The notes: generated from the letters alone by a model not told the origin. DNA of 64,000 nt from Arcicella aurantiaca (GCF_003148625.1 NZ_QGGO01000021.1:1-64000), one strand, 5' to 3'. Counted from the stretch's first letter, positions 33,430-43,302 are shown. Numbers and translations: made by a program.

Positions 33430-34521
33430 TTAGTGATGTCCTTCTTCTACTGCTGAACCAATATAAGTTGAAGTCAATACAGTAAAGATGAACGCTTGTA
33501 AAAACGCTACTAATATCTCAATTAAATTCATGAAAACTGAGAATGGAACTGCGATTGCAGCAACCCCTAAGCTTTTGAAAATAAAGATGATAGCAATTAA
33601 ACTCAAAAGGATTAAGTGACCAGCAGTAATGTTGGCAAAAAGACGAATCATTAATGAAATCGGCTTCATGAATACACCGATAATTTCTACTGGTGTTAAA
33701 AGAATTAATAACCATTTTGGCACACCTGGCATAGCGAAGATGTGTCCCCAATAGGTACTTTTACCGTTTAGGTTAGTTACGAAGAAGGCAATAAGTGCTA
33801 AAACTAAAGTAATAGCGATGTTACCTGTTACGTTGGCACTACCTGGTAATAAACCTAACATATTGTTAAACCAGATAAAGAAGAAAACTGTCAATAAATA
33901 AGGCGTGAAACGCTTGTAGTGTTTTTCTCCGATATTTTGTTTTGCCACTTCATCACGAATGAAAACGATGATTGGCTCAAATAATGATTGTAATCCTTTT
34001 GGAGCTTTACCAGAACGTTCTTTGTATGATTTTGCGATTGTGAAGAAAATACTTACTAAAAGAACAAGGCTAATTAATAAAGAAGCTACGTTTTTAGTAA
34101 TTGATAAGTCTAAAACAAAAGAACCATCTTCTGCAATGATTTTACCTTCTTCTAATTTTAAGCCTTCATAAGAAGCATTATTTTCGTGGTGTTCGTCTTT
34201 GAATCTGTTTGAAGAGAAAAGTTTCAATCCTCCTTTATTCCAAACAATACAAGGCAAAGGAATTGAATAATGTGTGTGTCCAACCGTAGCAAAATGCCAT
34301 TCGTGTTCGTCAGCGATGTGTTCCAACATCATTTTGCCTGGATTGAAAGCTTCGGCTTCTTCACCGTGACCTTCTCCTTCTGCATGAGCGGTAGTTTCAG
34401 TAGAAATAGCTTCAGTAGTAACGTGTTCAGCAGTTGAATCTGCATGGTGTTCCTGAGCAAAAAGGGTGCTTGAAATTAAAAATAAAAAAGCAAAAATATT
34501 TGAAAAATACACTTTCTTCAT
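33430..34521 (-). CDS. atpB: ATP synthase subunit a
   Basis: 363 residues, starting at the ATG at 34521 rather than the GTG one codon earlier. A signal peptide (ending STLFAQ) and a His/Glu-rich segment (AEHVTTEAISTETTAHAEGE) precede the core, which is typical of Bacteroidota AtpB. The membrane core has the PYLLTVFFFIWFNNMLGLLPG helix and the essential Arg in SLMIRLFANITAGH facing the c-ring. It forms the proton half-channels. Confidence 0.93.
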   Translation of the reverse strand: MKKVYFSNIFAFLFLISSTLFAQEHHADSTAEHVTTEAISTETTAHAEGEGHGEEAEAFNPGKMMLEHIADEHEWHFATVGHTHYSIPLPCIVWNKGGLKLFSSNRFKDEHHENNASYEGLKLEEGKIIAEDGSFVLDLSITKNVASLLISLVLLVSIFFTIAKSYKERSGKAPKGLQSLFEPIIVFIRDEVAKQNIGEKHYKRFTPYLLTVFFFIWFNNMLGLLPGSANVTGNIAITLVLALIAFFVTNLNGKSTYWGHIFAMPGVPKWLLILLTPVEIIGVFMKPISLMIRLFANITAGHLILLSLIAIIFIFKSLGVAAIAVPFSVFMNLIEILVAFLQAFIFTVLTSTYIGSAVEEGHH

Positions 34522-34627
34522 CACGGCTTCTTGGAAGTATATGGTTGATTATTGAAATTTGTCTTACTTGTGGTTTTGTGTCTTCGTATTGATTGTCAGT
34601 TACTTATATTGTAAATACTTTCATTCT

Positions 34628-34990
34628 CTACGAAAAGTGTCGCAAGTTACGATACAATCCGAATATTTCAAAACCTGTGTAACATAAATAGAGTACAAAA
34701 AAGTTAATGATGAAAAGATTGATGTCGGGAGTACCCAAATATGCGAATGTCCCGATGAATACAAGACTGAGGATAAGACGAGCTACAACGCTCCCCAGAT
34801 AGAATTGAACGAAGTTTTCACGGTTTTTGGCAAAGCCAAACTGCATCAATATATGATTGAAATAGGCGATGGCAAAAAAGAATGATAAGATAATCCACTT
34901 CTGAGGATGTAAATATTGGAAAAATCCAAATTGAGGGGCGAAATAAATAATAATTCCAATAACCAACGTTAGGAAAATGATACGTGCCAT
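34628..34990 (-). CDS. AtpI-like four-helix membrane protein
   Basis: 120 residues with four predicted transmembrane helices (for example IIFLTLVIGIIIYFAPQFGFF and LILSLVFIGTFAYLG). It is the first gene of the atp cluster, the position usually held by AtpI/AtpZ, proteins that help c-ring assembly or magnesium supply. Sequence similarity to AtpI is not obvious by eye, so the name rests mainly on position and topology. A TATCTTTG element lies 18 bases before the ATG, marking the probable operon promoter. Confidence 0.65.
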   Translation of the reverse strand: MARIIFLTLVIGIIIYFAPQFGFFQYLHPQKWIILSFFFAIAYFNHILMQFGFAKNRENFVQFYLGSVVARLILSLVFIGTFAYLGTPDINLFIINFFVLYLCYTGFEIFGLYRNLRHFS

Positions 34991-35007
34991 CTTTTCTATT
35001 TTTTTTG

Positions 35008-35015
35008 CAAAGATA
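35008..35015 (-). promoter_or_regulatory. Predicted -7 element (TATCTTTG) of the atp operon
   Basis: Exact TAnnTTTG match on the minus strand, 18 bases before the first start codon of the cluster. No strong -33 match. Confidence 0.45.
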
Positions 35016-35110
35016 GCTCATAAAAAATAAATCCATACTCTAAGTATGTATCGTGACGATTTAAGAGTGGTTTACCGTTGCGATTACGATTTACAATTGC
35101 CATGAATCAT

Positions 35111-35161
35111 TAGACTTCCTGCAAAGTGTTTTAAGTCGTAAAACACTTTGCAGGAAGTCTA
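35111..35161. repeat. Perfect 23-bp-arm hairpin in the atp/rhlE divergent gap
   Basis: Arms at 35111-35133 and 35139-35161 pair without mismatch around AGTCG. They contain the words AGACTTCCTGC and AAAGTGTTTTA. It lies in the 480-bp gap 34991-35470, far from both start codons, and is too long and too AT-poor in its stem for a simple terminator. A dispersed palindromic element is likely. Confidence 0.8.
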
Positions 35162-35168
35162 TTACAGT

Positions 35169-35238
35169 ATTTAATAAGTTATCTAAATAATTTTTATCCT
35201 AAAATCTTTGATTGGGGAAGTTGAAATAACTTATTAAA
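35169..35238. repeat. 13-bp inverted repeat pair
   Basis: TTTAATAAGTTAT (35169-35181) and ATAACTTATTAAA (35226-35238) enclose 44 bases. It could be a small MITE-like element; no target duplication is evident. Confidence 0.5.
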
Positions 35239-35357
35239 CAGGGTGTTCATGCCCAATGCGGAAGTATTGGGTAATAAATCTTAGTCTGATGAGTAGGTGT
35301 TTTTTGAGACGATTAGCCCTAAAATTTCATAAAATCGTTTTTCCCTTATTAATTCCG

Positions 35358-35365
35358 TAATTTTG
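35358..35365 (+). promoter_or_regulatory. Predicted -7 element (TAATTTTG) for the RhlE-type helicase gene
   Basis: Exact TAnnTTTG match 105 bases before the start codon. The resulting 5' UTR of about 100 bases would contain the hairpin at 35388-35445. Confidence 0.4.
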
Positions 35366-35387
35366 TGTCTGTACAGAAATTCTGTGG

Positions 35388-35445
35388 TAGGGGCAGTATC
35401 GCATACGCCCAATGTCTGCCAGCGAGGCGTATGTGATACGCCTCT
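35388..35445. repeat. Imperfect hairpin in the predicted helicase 5' UTR
   Basis: GTATCGCATACGCC (35396-35409) faces GGCGTATGTGATAC (35426-35439) with one mismatch. The pairing continues outward through AGGGGC and GCCTCT. I recall GCGTATCGCATACGCCC-like dispersed repeats in several phyla. If transcribed, it would sit just upstream of the helicase start. Confidence 0.6.
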
Positions 35446-35470
35446 GCAATTGTGATAAATAATCCTTAAT

Positions 35471-36718
35471 ATGTCATTTGAATCATTGAATCTTATTGAA
35501 CCTATCCAAAAAGCATTAGCCGAGGAAGGTTATACAACCCCAACACCTATTCAAGCACAAGCTATTCCTATTATTTTGCAAGGAACTGACCTTTTGGGGG
35601 TAGCTCAAACAGGTACAGGAAAAACTGCCGCTTTTGCCATTCCGACCATCCAATTATTACATAAAAATCATACTTTTCATAAAGGAAAACGCTCGATAAA
35701 AGCCCTTATTGTTACCCCAACACGTGAATTAGCTATTCAAATTGACGATAGTTTTAAGGCTTATGGAAAATATACAGGTTTGACGCATACTGTAATTTTT
35801 GGAGGAGTTAAACAAGGCAGACAAACGGATGCTTTACAAAATGGAGTTGATGTTTTAGTGGCAACTCCGGGAAGATTGTTGGATTTAATCAACCAGCGTT
35901 TTATCTCACTAAAAGATATTCAGATATTTATTTTAGACGAAGCCGACCGTATGTTAGATATGGGTTTTGTGCATGATATTAAGAAGTTATTGGCAATTCT
36001 TCCACCACGTCGTCAGTCTTTGTTTTTCTCGGCAACGATGCCTCCTGAAATTCAGAAACTGTCGGATAGTATTTTGTATAAGCCTCAAAAAGTGGAAGTT
36101 ACGCCTGTTTCTTCAACGGCTGATACCATCAAACAAGCCCTTTATTTTGTTGATAAAAACAATAAAAATGCCTTGTTGATGGATATTTTAAAGGATTCGG
36201 CTATTGAAACGGCTTTAGTTTTTACTCGTACCAAACACGGTGCTGATAAGGTGGTGAAAACACTTTTGAAAAATAATATCAAAGCCGAGGCTATTCACGG
36301 AAATAAGGCTCAGAATGCTCGTCAGCGTGCTTTAGATAATTTTAAAGCCAAAACTACCCGAGTTTTAGTTGCCACTGATATTGCTGCACGTGGTATTGAT
36401 GTGGACGATTTAGCGTATGTTATCAACTTTGAAATTCCGAATATTCCCGAAACTTACGTCCATAGAATTGGGCGGACTGGTCGTGCGGGAGCAAACGGAA
36501 CGGCATTCTCATTTTGTGAAACCGAAGAATTACCCTATTTAAAGGATATTCAAAAATTGATTGGAAAGAAAATTCCCGTCATTGAAAATCATGACTATCC
36601 GATGAGTACACAACCCATTGTAGAATTGCCAAAACCACAAAATCACAATAGAAATACATCAAAACCAAACGAATCTGGTTCGGAGACTAAAAAGAAGACT
36701 TGGTTTAGAAGAAAGTAA
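35471..36718 (+). CDS. rhlE: DEAD-box RNA helicase (RhlE type)
   Basis: 415 residues with the full helicase motif set: F-x-Q motif (PTPIQAQAIP), AQTGTGKT, PTRELAIQI, ATPGRLLDL, DEAD (LDEADRMLDMGF), SAT (FFSATMP), ATDIAARGIDVDDLAYVINF and HRIGRTGRAG. The C-terminal tail after about residue 380 is short, basic and low in complexity (KKKTWFRRK), as in RhlE proteins. It acts in ribosome assembly and RNA degradation and often helps in the cold. The gene appears monocistronic. Confidence 0.9.
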   Translation: MSFESLNLIEPIQKALAEEGYTTPTPIQAQAIPIILQGTDLLGVAQTGTGKTAAFAIPTIQLLHKNHTFHKGKRSIKALIVTPTRELAIQIDDSFKAYGKYTGLTHTVIFGGVKQGRQTDALQNGVDVLVATPGRLLDLINQRFISLKDIQIFILDEADRMLDMGFVHDIKKLLAILPPRRQSLFFSATMPPEIQKLSDSILYKPQKVEVTPVSSTADTIKQALYFVDKNNKNALLMDILKDSAIETALVFTRTKHGADKVVKTLLKNNIKAEAIHGNKAQNARQRALDNFKAKTTRVLVATDIAARGIDVDDLAYVINFEIPNIPETYVHRIGRTGRAGANGTAFSFCETEELPYLKDIQKLIGKKIPVIENHDYPMSTQPIVELPKPQNHNRNTSKPNESGSETKKKTWFRRK

Positions 36719-36940
36719 ATAGGGTTACAAGTCGTTTTTCCAGACATTTATAAGATTTATACAAAAAACATGGAAATAGTACAAAAAATATTTGAATTAT
36801 TTCAAGTAAAAATTGTTTATTTCCATGAATAATTTGTACGCTCTTCAAACATTGAGTTTCTTTGTGGTAATTTTTAGCAGTTATACTTTTATTGATATAA
36901 TTGAACCGCAAAAAATCCTAACAAAAGAACCAAAAGAAGA

Positions 36941-37885
36941 ATGTTTATAAACGCTATTGCCAGTTATTTGCCTGAGCAAATTATTACAAATGCCTATTTT
37001 GAAGAGCTGAATGGATTAACTGATGATTGGATTATTGAACGAACAGGAATTCGTGAACGTCGTAAAGCATCAGCAGAAGAAAATACGCATACAATGGCGA
37101 TTCAAGCGGTGGATAAATTAACCGCAAATCTTCCTTATGACCTTTCTGGAATAGACCTTATTGTAGGGGCAACTTATACGCCACACGACTGTATTTTTAC
37201 CCTTGCTCATGCTGTTCAGCATCATATCAACGTTGGAGAAATTCCTGTCGTAACTATTTCTTCCGCTTGTTCATCTTTATTAAATGCCGTAGAAATTGTT
37301 CAAGGATATTTTGCTTTAAACAAAGCTACCAAAGCTCTTATTATTGCATCTGAGCATAATACTGCTTATAATAATGAGGATGATACCAAAGCTGGACACC
37401 TTTGGGGAGATGGTGCAGTGGCATTGTCGATTTCAAAAGAAAGAACATCAGAAGCTGATTGGGAAATAAAAGATGTACTTACAGGCGGTGCCGCTAATGT
37501 AGGAAAAGCATCAGTTAGTGTTACTTTGAAACCCTTGGACAGAGGTATTATTATGCCTTTCGGAAAAGACGTGTTTATCAATGCTTGTACTTATATGCCA
37601 AAAGCAAGTTTACAAGTTTTAGAGCGTAATGGTTTGACAATCAGTGATATTAAATACATTGCTCCTCACCAAGCAAATCTTAGAATTTCTAAAAATGTTG
37701 CAGGAACTTTAGGCGTTTCAGAAGATGTGATGCTTTCAAATATCCAGTATTTAGGAAATACAGGTTGTGCAGGTTGTGCTATTACTTTAGATGAAAATAA
37801 AGGGAAATTTGAAAAAGGAGATAAAATCATTGTTACCGTTTTTGGCGGTGGATATTCTTACGGAGCAATGCTTGTTGAAATTTAA
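36941..37885 (+). CDS. 3-oxoacyl-ACP synthase III (FabH-like)
   Basis: 314 residues, thiolase fold. The catalytic triad is visible: Cys110 in SSACSSLLNA, His in APHQANLR (about 237) and Asn in LGNTGCAG (about 268). DDWIIERTGIRERR matches the KAS III start. It lies alone and is shorter than the housekeeping FabH with its plsX partner. It is probably a paralogue for branched-chain, specialised lipid or secondary metabolite priming (inference). Followed by a strong terminator. Confidence 0.85.
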   Translation: MFINAIASYLPEQIITNAYFEELNGLTDDWIIERTGIRERRKASAEENTHTMAIQAVDKLTANLPYDLSGIDLIVGATYTPHDCIFTLAHAVQHHINVGEIPVVTISSACSSLLNAVEIVQGYFALNKATKALIIASEHNTAYNNEDDTKAGHLWGDGAVALSISKERTSEADWEIKDVLTGGAANVGKASVSVTLKPLDRGIIMPFGKDVFINACTYMPKASLQVLERNGLTISDIKYIAPHQANLRISKNVAGTLGVSEDVMLSNIQYLGNTGCAGCAITLDENKGKFEKGDKIIVTVFGGGYSYGAMLVEI

Positions 37886-37903
37886 CGATACTTGACTTTT
37901 CAT

Positions 37904-37943
37904 AAAAAAGCCGATTCAAATAATTTTTGAGTCGGCTTTTTTT
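37904..37943 (+). terminator. Rho-independent terminator after the FabH-like gene
   Basis: AAAAGCCGATTCAAA (37906-37920) and TTTGAGTCGGCTTTT (37926-37940) pair with one wobble and continue into T. Confidence 0.9.
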
Positions 37944-38033
37944 ATATATCTTTAGGAGTAGTCTTTGAATATATTCTCAAAAGTTTTTCGAGTAAATTCT
38001 ACAAAATAAGAACAGTTTACCATTTAAGTTTTG

Positions 38034-38945
38034 ATGAATCAGCCCATAAATACACATAGTACAGAAGCTTTTCGAGGTAAATATATAAAGTCAGAAACTG
38101 ACTTAGACCTCATGTTGAAGACCGACTTTGGTAAGTTTTTTATTGTAAAAGTGGAAGATTTGATAAGAATGATAAAATTGCCCGTTCCTCCGTCCAGAGC
38201 TACAACGCATACTTTTATTTATCTTACCGAAGGTGAAGCCAACATGACAATTGGTAGTCAATCCTTTACAATTTATAAAGATGAATGCCTTATTGTACCC
38301 GCTGGGCAGGTTTATTCATTCTCAAAACATGACATCAATAAAGGCTATTTATGTAATTTTCATAATGATTTCATCATCGGAAAATTTGCCAAAAATGATT
38401 TGTTGAAAGAGTTTGATTTTTTGAATATTTGGGCAAACCCTTGTATAAAACTTAATCCACAGTGTTCTATTTTTATTAGACAATTATTGGAAAGAATTTT
38501 GATTGATTATGTAGAAAATGGCTTGAGTAATATCGAAATTATTCAGTCTTATTTCATAGCCTTACTTTGTGAAATAAATATTGTTCAGAAGCCACTTACA
38601 GGCGTTGGACAAAACGCAAGCATTAATCTTACCAATAAATTTAAAGAATTACTGTTCAAGCATATCAGAGAAAAACATTTAGTAAGCGATTATGCCTCTT
38701 TATTAAATGTATCGCCAAATCATTTAAATAAGGTTGTCAAGAGTGTAACAGACAAGTCTCCTACCAAATGGATTGATGAAAGTATTGTTTTAGAAGCGAA
38801 AGTTTTACTCTATCAAACTTCATTTTCTATTAGTGAAGTGGCTTCGCAAATTGGTATTGATGACCAATCTTATTTTAGCCGACTTTTCAAAAAATATGAA
38901 GGGATTTCACCTTTTCAATTCAGGAAAATGATTGAAGTATCCTAA
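38034..38945 (+). CDS. AraC-family transcriptional regulator
   Basis: 303 residues starting at the ATG at 38034; an in-frame TTG precedes it. The N-terminal cupin-like sensor (TFIYLTEGEANMTIGSQSFTIYKDECLIVPAGQVYSF) is followed by two helix-turn-helix motifs in the C-terminal 100 residues: VSDYASLLNVSPNHLNKVVK and SISEVASQIGIDDQSYFSRLFKKYEGISPFQFR. Two small membrane proteins follow on the same strand within 75 bases and are the likely targets or operon partners. The effector is unknown. Confidence 0.9.
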   Translation: MNQPINTHSTEAFRGKYIKSETDLDLMLKTDFGKFFIVKVEDLIRMIKLPVPPSRATTHTFIYLTEGEANMTIGSQSFTIYKDECLIVPAGQVYSFSKHDINKGYLCNFHNDFIIGKFAKNDLLKEFDFLNIWANPCIKLNPQCSIFIRQLLERILIDYVENGLSNIEIIQSYFIALLCEINIVQKPLTGVGQNASINLTNKFKELLFKHIREKHLVSDYASLLNVSPNHLNKVVKSVTDKSPTKWIDESIVLEAKVLLYQTSFSISEVASQIGIDDQSYFSRLFKKYEGISPFQFRKMIEVS

Positions 38946-39018
38946 AAATTGATTTGCTTGTCCTAACATATTCTTTCCTTGCAGATGAACTTTGTGTCAT
39001 AAAAATAATGATACAAAT

Positions 39019-39483
39019 ATGTTTTCAAATCTTCTTTTTTTTCACTCTATTTTCCGTTGGTTATTGCTGATTGTATTGGGATATTCTATCATCAAAGCTT
39101 ATAATGGATACGTTTCAAATCTTGTTTTTTCAAAGATAGATAATGCTTTTAGGCATTGGACAGCCACCATTGCACAAATTCAGTTGATGATTGGGATTAC
39201 CCTTTTCTCCAACAGTGAAATTGTGAAATACTTCTGGAAAAACGTTTCAGTAGCCAGTCAGCATCTTGATACCTTGTTTTTTGGAATAATCCATATTTTA
39301 TTGATGATTGTATCGGTAGTTATCCTGACGATTGGGTCAGCAATGGCAAAAAGAAAAATGACTGATAAAGACAAATTTAAAACTATGTTTATTTGGTTTT
39401 CAATTGCATTATTTATCATCTTTATTGCCATTCCTTGGCCATTTTCACCTTTAGCAAATAGACCGTATTTTAGACATTTTTAA
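39019..39483 (+). CDS. Four-helix membrane protein, unknown function
   Basis: 154 residues starting at the ATG at 39019; the frame extends upstream only from a TTG. Four hydrophobic helices are evident: FFHSIFRWLLLIVLGYSII, an IAQIQLMIGITLF region, ILLMIVSVVILTIGSAMA and MFIWFSIALFIIFIAIPWP. A His near the start (HSIFRW) and an internal QHLD...HILL pattern recall haem-binding cytochrome-like proteins, but this is weak. It lies between the AraC regulator and the DUF3817 gene, with a two-base gap to the latter, so the last two are surely cotranscribed. Confidence 0.75.
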   Translation: MFSNLLFFHSIFRWLLLIVLGYSIIKAYNGYVSNLVFSKIDNAFRHWTATIAQIQLMIGITLFSNSEIVKYFWKNVSVASQHLDTLFFGIIHILLMIVSVVILTIGSAMAKRKMTDKDKFKTMFIWFSIALFIIFIAIPWPFSPLANRPYFRHF

Positions 39484-39485
39484 CC

Positions 39486-39806
39486 ATGAAAAAATTTATA
39501 ACAACTAATATCGGACGTTTACGTTTGATTGGCTTTTTAGAAGGAATTTCTTTACTAATTCTTATTTTTATGGCTGTTCCATTAAAATACATTTACGGAA
39601 ATCCAGCCTTAGTAAAAGTGGTAGGACAAATTCATGGAGTGTTGTTTTTACTTTTTGTTTTCAACACTTTACGAGTAGGCGTAGAGCAAGCATGGAAATT
39701 CAAAACGACTACTTTCCCTGTTTTAATAGCCTGTGTCATTCCTTTTGGAACATTCTATATTGACCATAAAATTTTGAAAGGAATGCAAGTTCAAAATAAA
39801 GATTAA
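39486..39806 (+). CDS. DUF3817-type integral membrane protein
   Basis: 106 residues with three hydrophobic segments. The start LRLIGFLEGISLLILIFMAVPLKYIYGNP, followed by GQIHGVLFLLFVF and the C-terminal PFGTFYIDHKIL, is characteristic of DUF3817 (YdzA-like) proteins. Function unknown. It is tightly coupled to the preceding membrane protein and probably under the AraC regulator. Confidence 0.85.
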   Translation: MKKFITTNIGRLRLIGFLEGISLLILIFMAVPLKYIYGNPALVKVVGQIHGVLFLLFVFNTLRVGVEQAWKFKTTTFPVLIACVIPFGTFYIDHKILKGMQVQNKD

Positions 39807-40146
39807 TCATGTTTTGTTGATGAATATCAGTAAATGTTTAAACATTATTTAAGAAAATGATATTTAAAAAAGTATAGGTATAAATACAGGTAAAACCTTC
39901 AAAATTGATTTTGAAAGCTAATAGGGCATAAATTTTATGTATATTTTTTGAAACAAACGAATTGTGAAGAGTTCCATATATTCATTACCAATGCACAATA
40001 ATATTTTTGAGCAATTTAAAAAGGTTTGGAATTATATTTTTATAAGTAAAAATGACAAATCATCAGTTCAAAATAATTTTTGTTTCGTAATTTGCATATC
40101 ATTTTTTACGTTTTTTTTTATTTTACAACCAATAATTCATCAACAA

Positions 40147-43100
40147 ATGAACAAAAAACTACTAACAAGTTTTGTTCTTTTGCTATTACTCGTATTTAGA
40201 GTATCCGCACAAGACAGAATGATTTCGGGAAAAGTAACTTCTTCCGAAGATGGCTCGGTTCTTCCAGGCGTAAGTATAGGTATAAAGGGTACTAATAAAG
40301 GTACTGTTAGTAATGCAGATGGAACTTTCAAAATTAGTATTTCTGGAACACCTACTTTAGTTTTCTCTTTAGTAGGATACAAAAAAGCAGAAATACTTTC
40401 AGGTGCAAGGTCAGAAATTAACGTTTCTTTAAATGTTGAATCGGCTAATTTAGAAGAGGTAGTTGTAATCGGTTATGGTGTTCAGAAAAAATCAAAATTG
40501 ACATCTTCTATTTCAGTTGTATCGGGTAAAGATATTGCCAGTTTAACAACGGCAAGTTTTGACCAACAATTGGCTGGTCGTGCTTCAGGTGTACAAGTAA
40601 CGGTTGGGTCAGGTATTATCGGGCAAGCACCACGTATCCGTATTCGTGGTACAAACTCAATTACTTCTGGAGGTTCTCCTCTAATTGTAATTGATGGTGT
40701 GCCTGCATTAGATGGTAACCAAGCAGGTGCAAACGTTCCTTCAAATCCATTAGCTGATATAAATCCAAATGATATCGAATCGCTTGATATTTTGAAAGAT
40801 GGTGCTGCTACTGCGATTTATGGTTCAAGAGCAACTAATGGTGTAATTTTAATTACTACTAAAAAAGGGAAAAAAGGACAACCAATGAAAGTTAATTTGG
40901 ACTTTCAATATGGTGTAACCAATCCAATCAATCGATTGAGTTTATTAAATGCTACTCAATTTGTTGAAATTGCAAACGAAAAAATTAGAAATGCGGGTGG
41001 TGTAGATGCCGCATTTTTAGATGACAAAGGCACAAATACTGATTGGCAAAATGTAATTCTTCGTCAAGGAATTGCTCAGAATTATAACATGAGTTTCAGT
41101 GGTGGTGTTGAGAAAACGAATTATTATTTCTCTTTGGGATACAATAATCAAGAAGGAGCAGTTGCTACTAATGGTCAAAAACGTTATTCTTTTGTTTCTA
41201 ATCTTGACCACAACTTCAATAAATATATTTCAGTTGGAACAAAGTTACAAATCACTCGTACTGAAAATACTGGCTTAAACTCAGGAACAAATGCGTTGTC
41301 AGGTAATTTAACAGGTGCGGCACGTTTATTTCCTAACGTACCTATTTATGATGCTACAAACGCAACGGGATATAATATTTCTCCAGACGGTGCTGTGTTA
41401 GGTCAAGGTGCAAACAAGCGTGGAATTGACAATAACTATACAAATATTCAATTTGTGTTAGATAACAACAAATTCTCAAACCAAATCGGACGTGCTTTGT
41501 CAACTACTTATTTGCAAATTACACCATTTGAAGGTTTGACGTTGAAATCTATGATTGGTCTTGACTATACAGACCTTCGTGCATTCTCATCACTTGACCC
41601 TCGTCATGGTGATGGTCGTGGTTCAAACGGTGTTGTGAATCAAACTTCACGTAATGTAACTCGTTGGAACTGGCAAAATACATTGAACTATTTGAAAGAT
41701 TTCGGTAAGCATTCATTCAACTTGACGGCTGGTACAGAATATCAAAAACAAACAGTTTCTTCTTTCACAGCAGGTTCTTCAAACTTCTCGGATAGATTCT
41801 TCGAACAACAAAATATTATTTCTGGAAGTTTCTCAGTACCATCAGTTGATGGTTCGGGTTTTTCAACAGGTTTTGATTCATACTTTGGACGTATTCAATA
41901 TGACTATGACAATAAGTATTTCTTAACAGTATCTGGACGTAACGATGGTTTATCGGCTTTACCAGCGGCAAGTCGTAGAGGTAATTTCTTTGGAGGTTCA
42001 TTAGCGTATAAAGTTTCTAACGAAGATTTTTATAAAAACTCTAACTTAGCAAAAACAATTAATGACATCAAAATTAGAGGAAGTTATGCTCAAGTAGGTA
42101 ACGTAGATATTGGTTCATTCCCTTATTTAGGATTGTTTGGTGCGGCACAATATGCTACACAAAATGGTGTAGGATTTACGCAAGCAGGTAATTCAGGTTT
42201 GAAATGGGAGGCAAGTACACAGTCTAACTACGGAATTGACTTAGGTTTCTTTGATAGCAGAGTTACTTTATCAGCTGAATATTATAACAATGACGTTTCT
42301 GACTTAATTTTGGCTGCTCCAACAGCTCCATCTTTAGGTGTACCTAATAACTCAATTTCTAAAAACGTTGGTTCATTATACAACCGTGGTTTTGAAATCA
42401 ATTTAGGTATTGAAGCTATCAAAAAAGGAAGTTTCTCTTGGGATGTTAACATGAACTTCTCTACAAATACCAATAAAGTTACAGCATTGAATAAAGGTAC
42501 AGACGGTAAAGACCAACCAATTTTACCTTCTGTTTATCACATCATTAGAGTTGGAGAATCAGTGGCTTCATTGTACGGATACGAAAGTGCAGGCGTAAAC
42601 TCTGCAAACGGTTTCCCAATGTTTGTAAAAGGCGATGGACGTATTGTTCAAAGAAATGTAGCGAATGGAGCGTATTCATTCTATGACCCTGCTAATCCTG
42701 CTGTAACAACCAACACAACAGGAGCTTCACTTTCTTCTAATGATGTTGCTGATGGTGGTGATAGAAAAGTATTAGGAAATACAAACCCTACTTATTTCGG
42801 AGGATTAACTAATTCATTCAAATATAAAGGCTTTGACTTAGAAATTTTCACTCGTTTCTCTGGTGGAAATTATATCATGAACGTTACTCGTCAAGAAACA
42901 CTTTTGAACCAAGACTTCAATAACAACGGAACTGAAATTTTGAATCGTTGGACAAAAGAAGGACAAGTTACAGACGTTCCTAAAGTGTATTTGAACGGTG
43001 GTACGCAAATTAACCAAACTGGAAACGCAACCAGCCGTTTTGTTGAAAGTGGTGATTTTATCAGAATTCAAAATATTGTAGTGGGATATAACATTCCAAA

Positions 43101-43302
43101 AGACATTTTGAGAAAAGCTAACATCGGTGTAACAAATGTTCGTTTGTACGGACAATTACAAAATGCGTTCACTTTCACGAAATATAAAGGTTTAGACCCT
43201 GAATTGAATGCAAATGGTAACGTAAACCAAACTTTTGGACTTGATTTCAATACAAACCCTCAGTTCAGAGTTGTTACTTTTGGTGTAAACGTAGGATTCT
43301 AA
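40147..43302 (+). CDS. SusC/RagA-type TonB-dependent outer-membrane transporter
   Basis: 1051 residues. A signal peptide (LLLLVFRVSAQ) is followed by a carboxypeptidase regulatory-like domain (ISGKVTSSEDGSVLPGVSIGIKGTNKG), a TonB box region (EEVVVIGYGVQKKS), a plug with RIRIRGTNSITSGGSPLIVIDGVP and a 22-strand barrel ending ...VVTFGVNVGF. The ATG at 40147 is used: the 61-residue upstream extension lacks sense and covers the 340-bp gap 39807-40146, where I find no other gene. It forms a lidded import complex with the SusD-like lipoprotein encoded next. The substrate cannot be told, but a secreted M20 amidohydrolase follows. Confidence 0.95.
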   Translation: MNKKLLTSFVLLLLLVFRVSAQDRMISGKVTSSEDGSVLPGVSIGIKGTNKGTVSNADGTFKISISGTPTLVFSLVGYKKAEILSGARSEINVSLNVESANLEEVVVIGYGVQKKSKLTSSISVVSGKDIASLTTASFDQQLAGRASGVQVTVGSGIIGQAPRIRIRGTNSITSGGSPLIVIDGVPALDGNQAGANVPSNPLADINPNDIESLDILKDGAATAIYGSRATNGVILITTKKGKKGQPMKVNLDFQYGVTNPINRLSLLNATQFVEIANEKIRNAGGVDAAFLDDKGTNTDWQNVILRQGIAQNYNMSFSGGVEKTNYYFSLGYNNQEGAVATNGQKRYSFVSNLDHNFNKYISVGTKLQITRTENTGLNSGTNALSGNLTGAARLFPNVPIYDATNATGYNISPDGAVLGQGANKRGIDNNYTNIQFVLDNNKFSNQIGRALSTTYLQITPFEGLTLKSMIGLDYTDLRAFSSLDPRHGDGRGSNGVVNQTSRNVTRWNWQNTLNYLKDFGKHSFNLTAGTEYQKQTVSSFTAGSSNFSDRFFEQQNIISGSFSVPSVDGSGFSTGFDSYFGRIQYDYDNKYFLTVSGRNDGLSALPAASRRGNFFGGSLAYKVSNEDFYKNSNLAKTINDIKIRGSYAQVGNVDIGSFPYLGLFGAAQYATQNGVGFTQAGNSGLKWEASTQSNYGIDLGFFDSRVTLSAEYYNNDVSDLILAAPTAPSLGVPNNSISKNVGSLYNRGFEINLGIEAIKKGSFSWDVNMNFSTNTNKVTALNKGTDGKDQPILPSVYHIIRVGESVASLYGYESAGVNSANGFPMFVKGDGRIVQRNVANGAYSFYDPANPAVTTNTTGASLSSNDVADGGDRKVLGNTNPTYFGGLTNSFKYKGFDLEIFTRFSGGNYIMNVTRQETLLNQDFNNNGTEILNRWTKEGQVTDVPKVYLNGGTQINQTGNATSRFVESGDFIRIQNIVVGYNIPKDILRKANIGVTNVRLYGQLQNAFTFTKYKGLDPELNANGNVNQTFGLDFNTNPQFRVVTFGVNVGF

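Noticed and set aside
39964-40146. 61-residue N-terminal extension of the first SusC
   Set aside because: The signal peptide begins exactly at the ATG at 40147, and the extension adds a second unrelated hydrophobic stretch.
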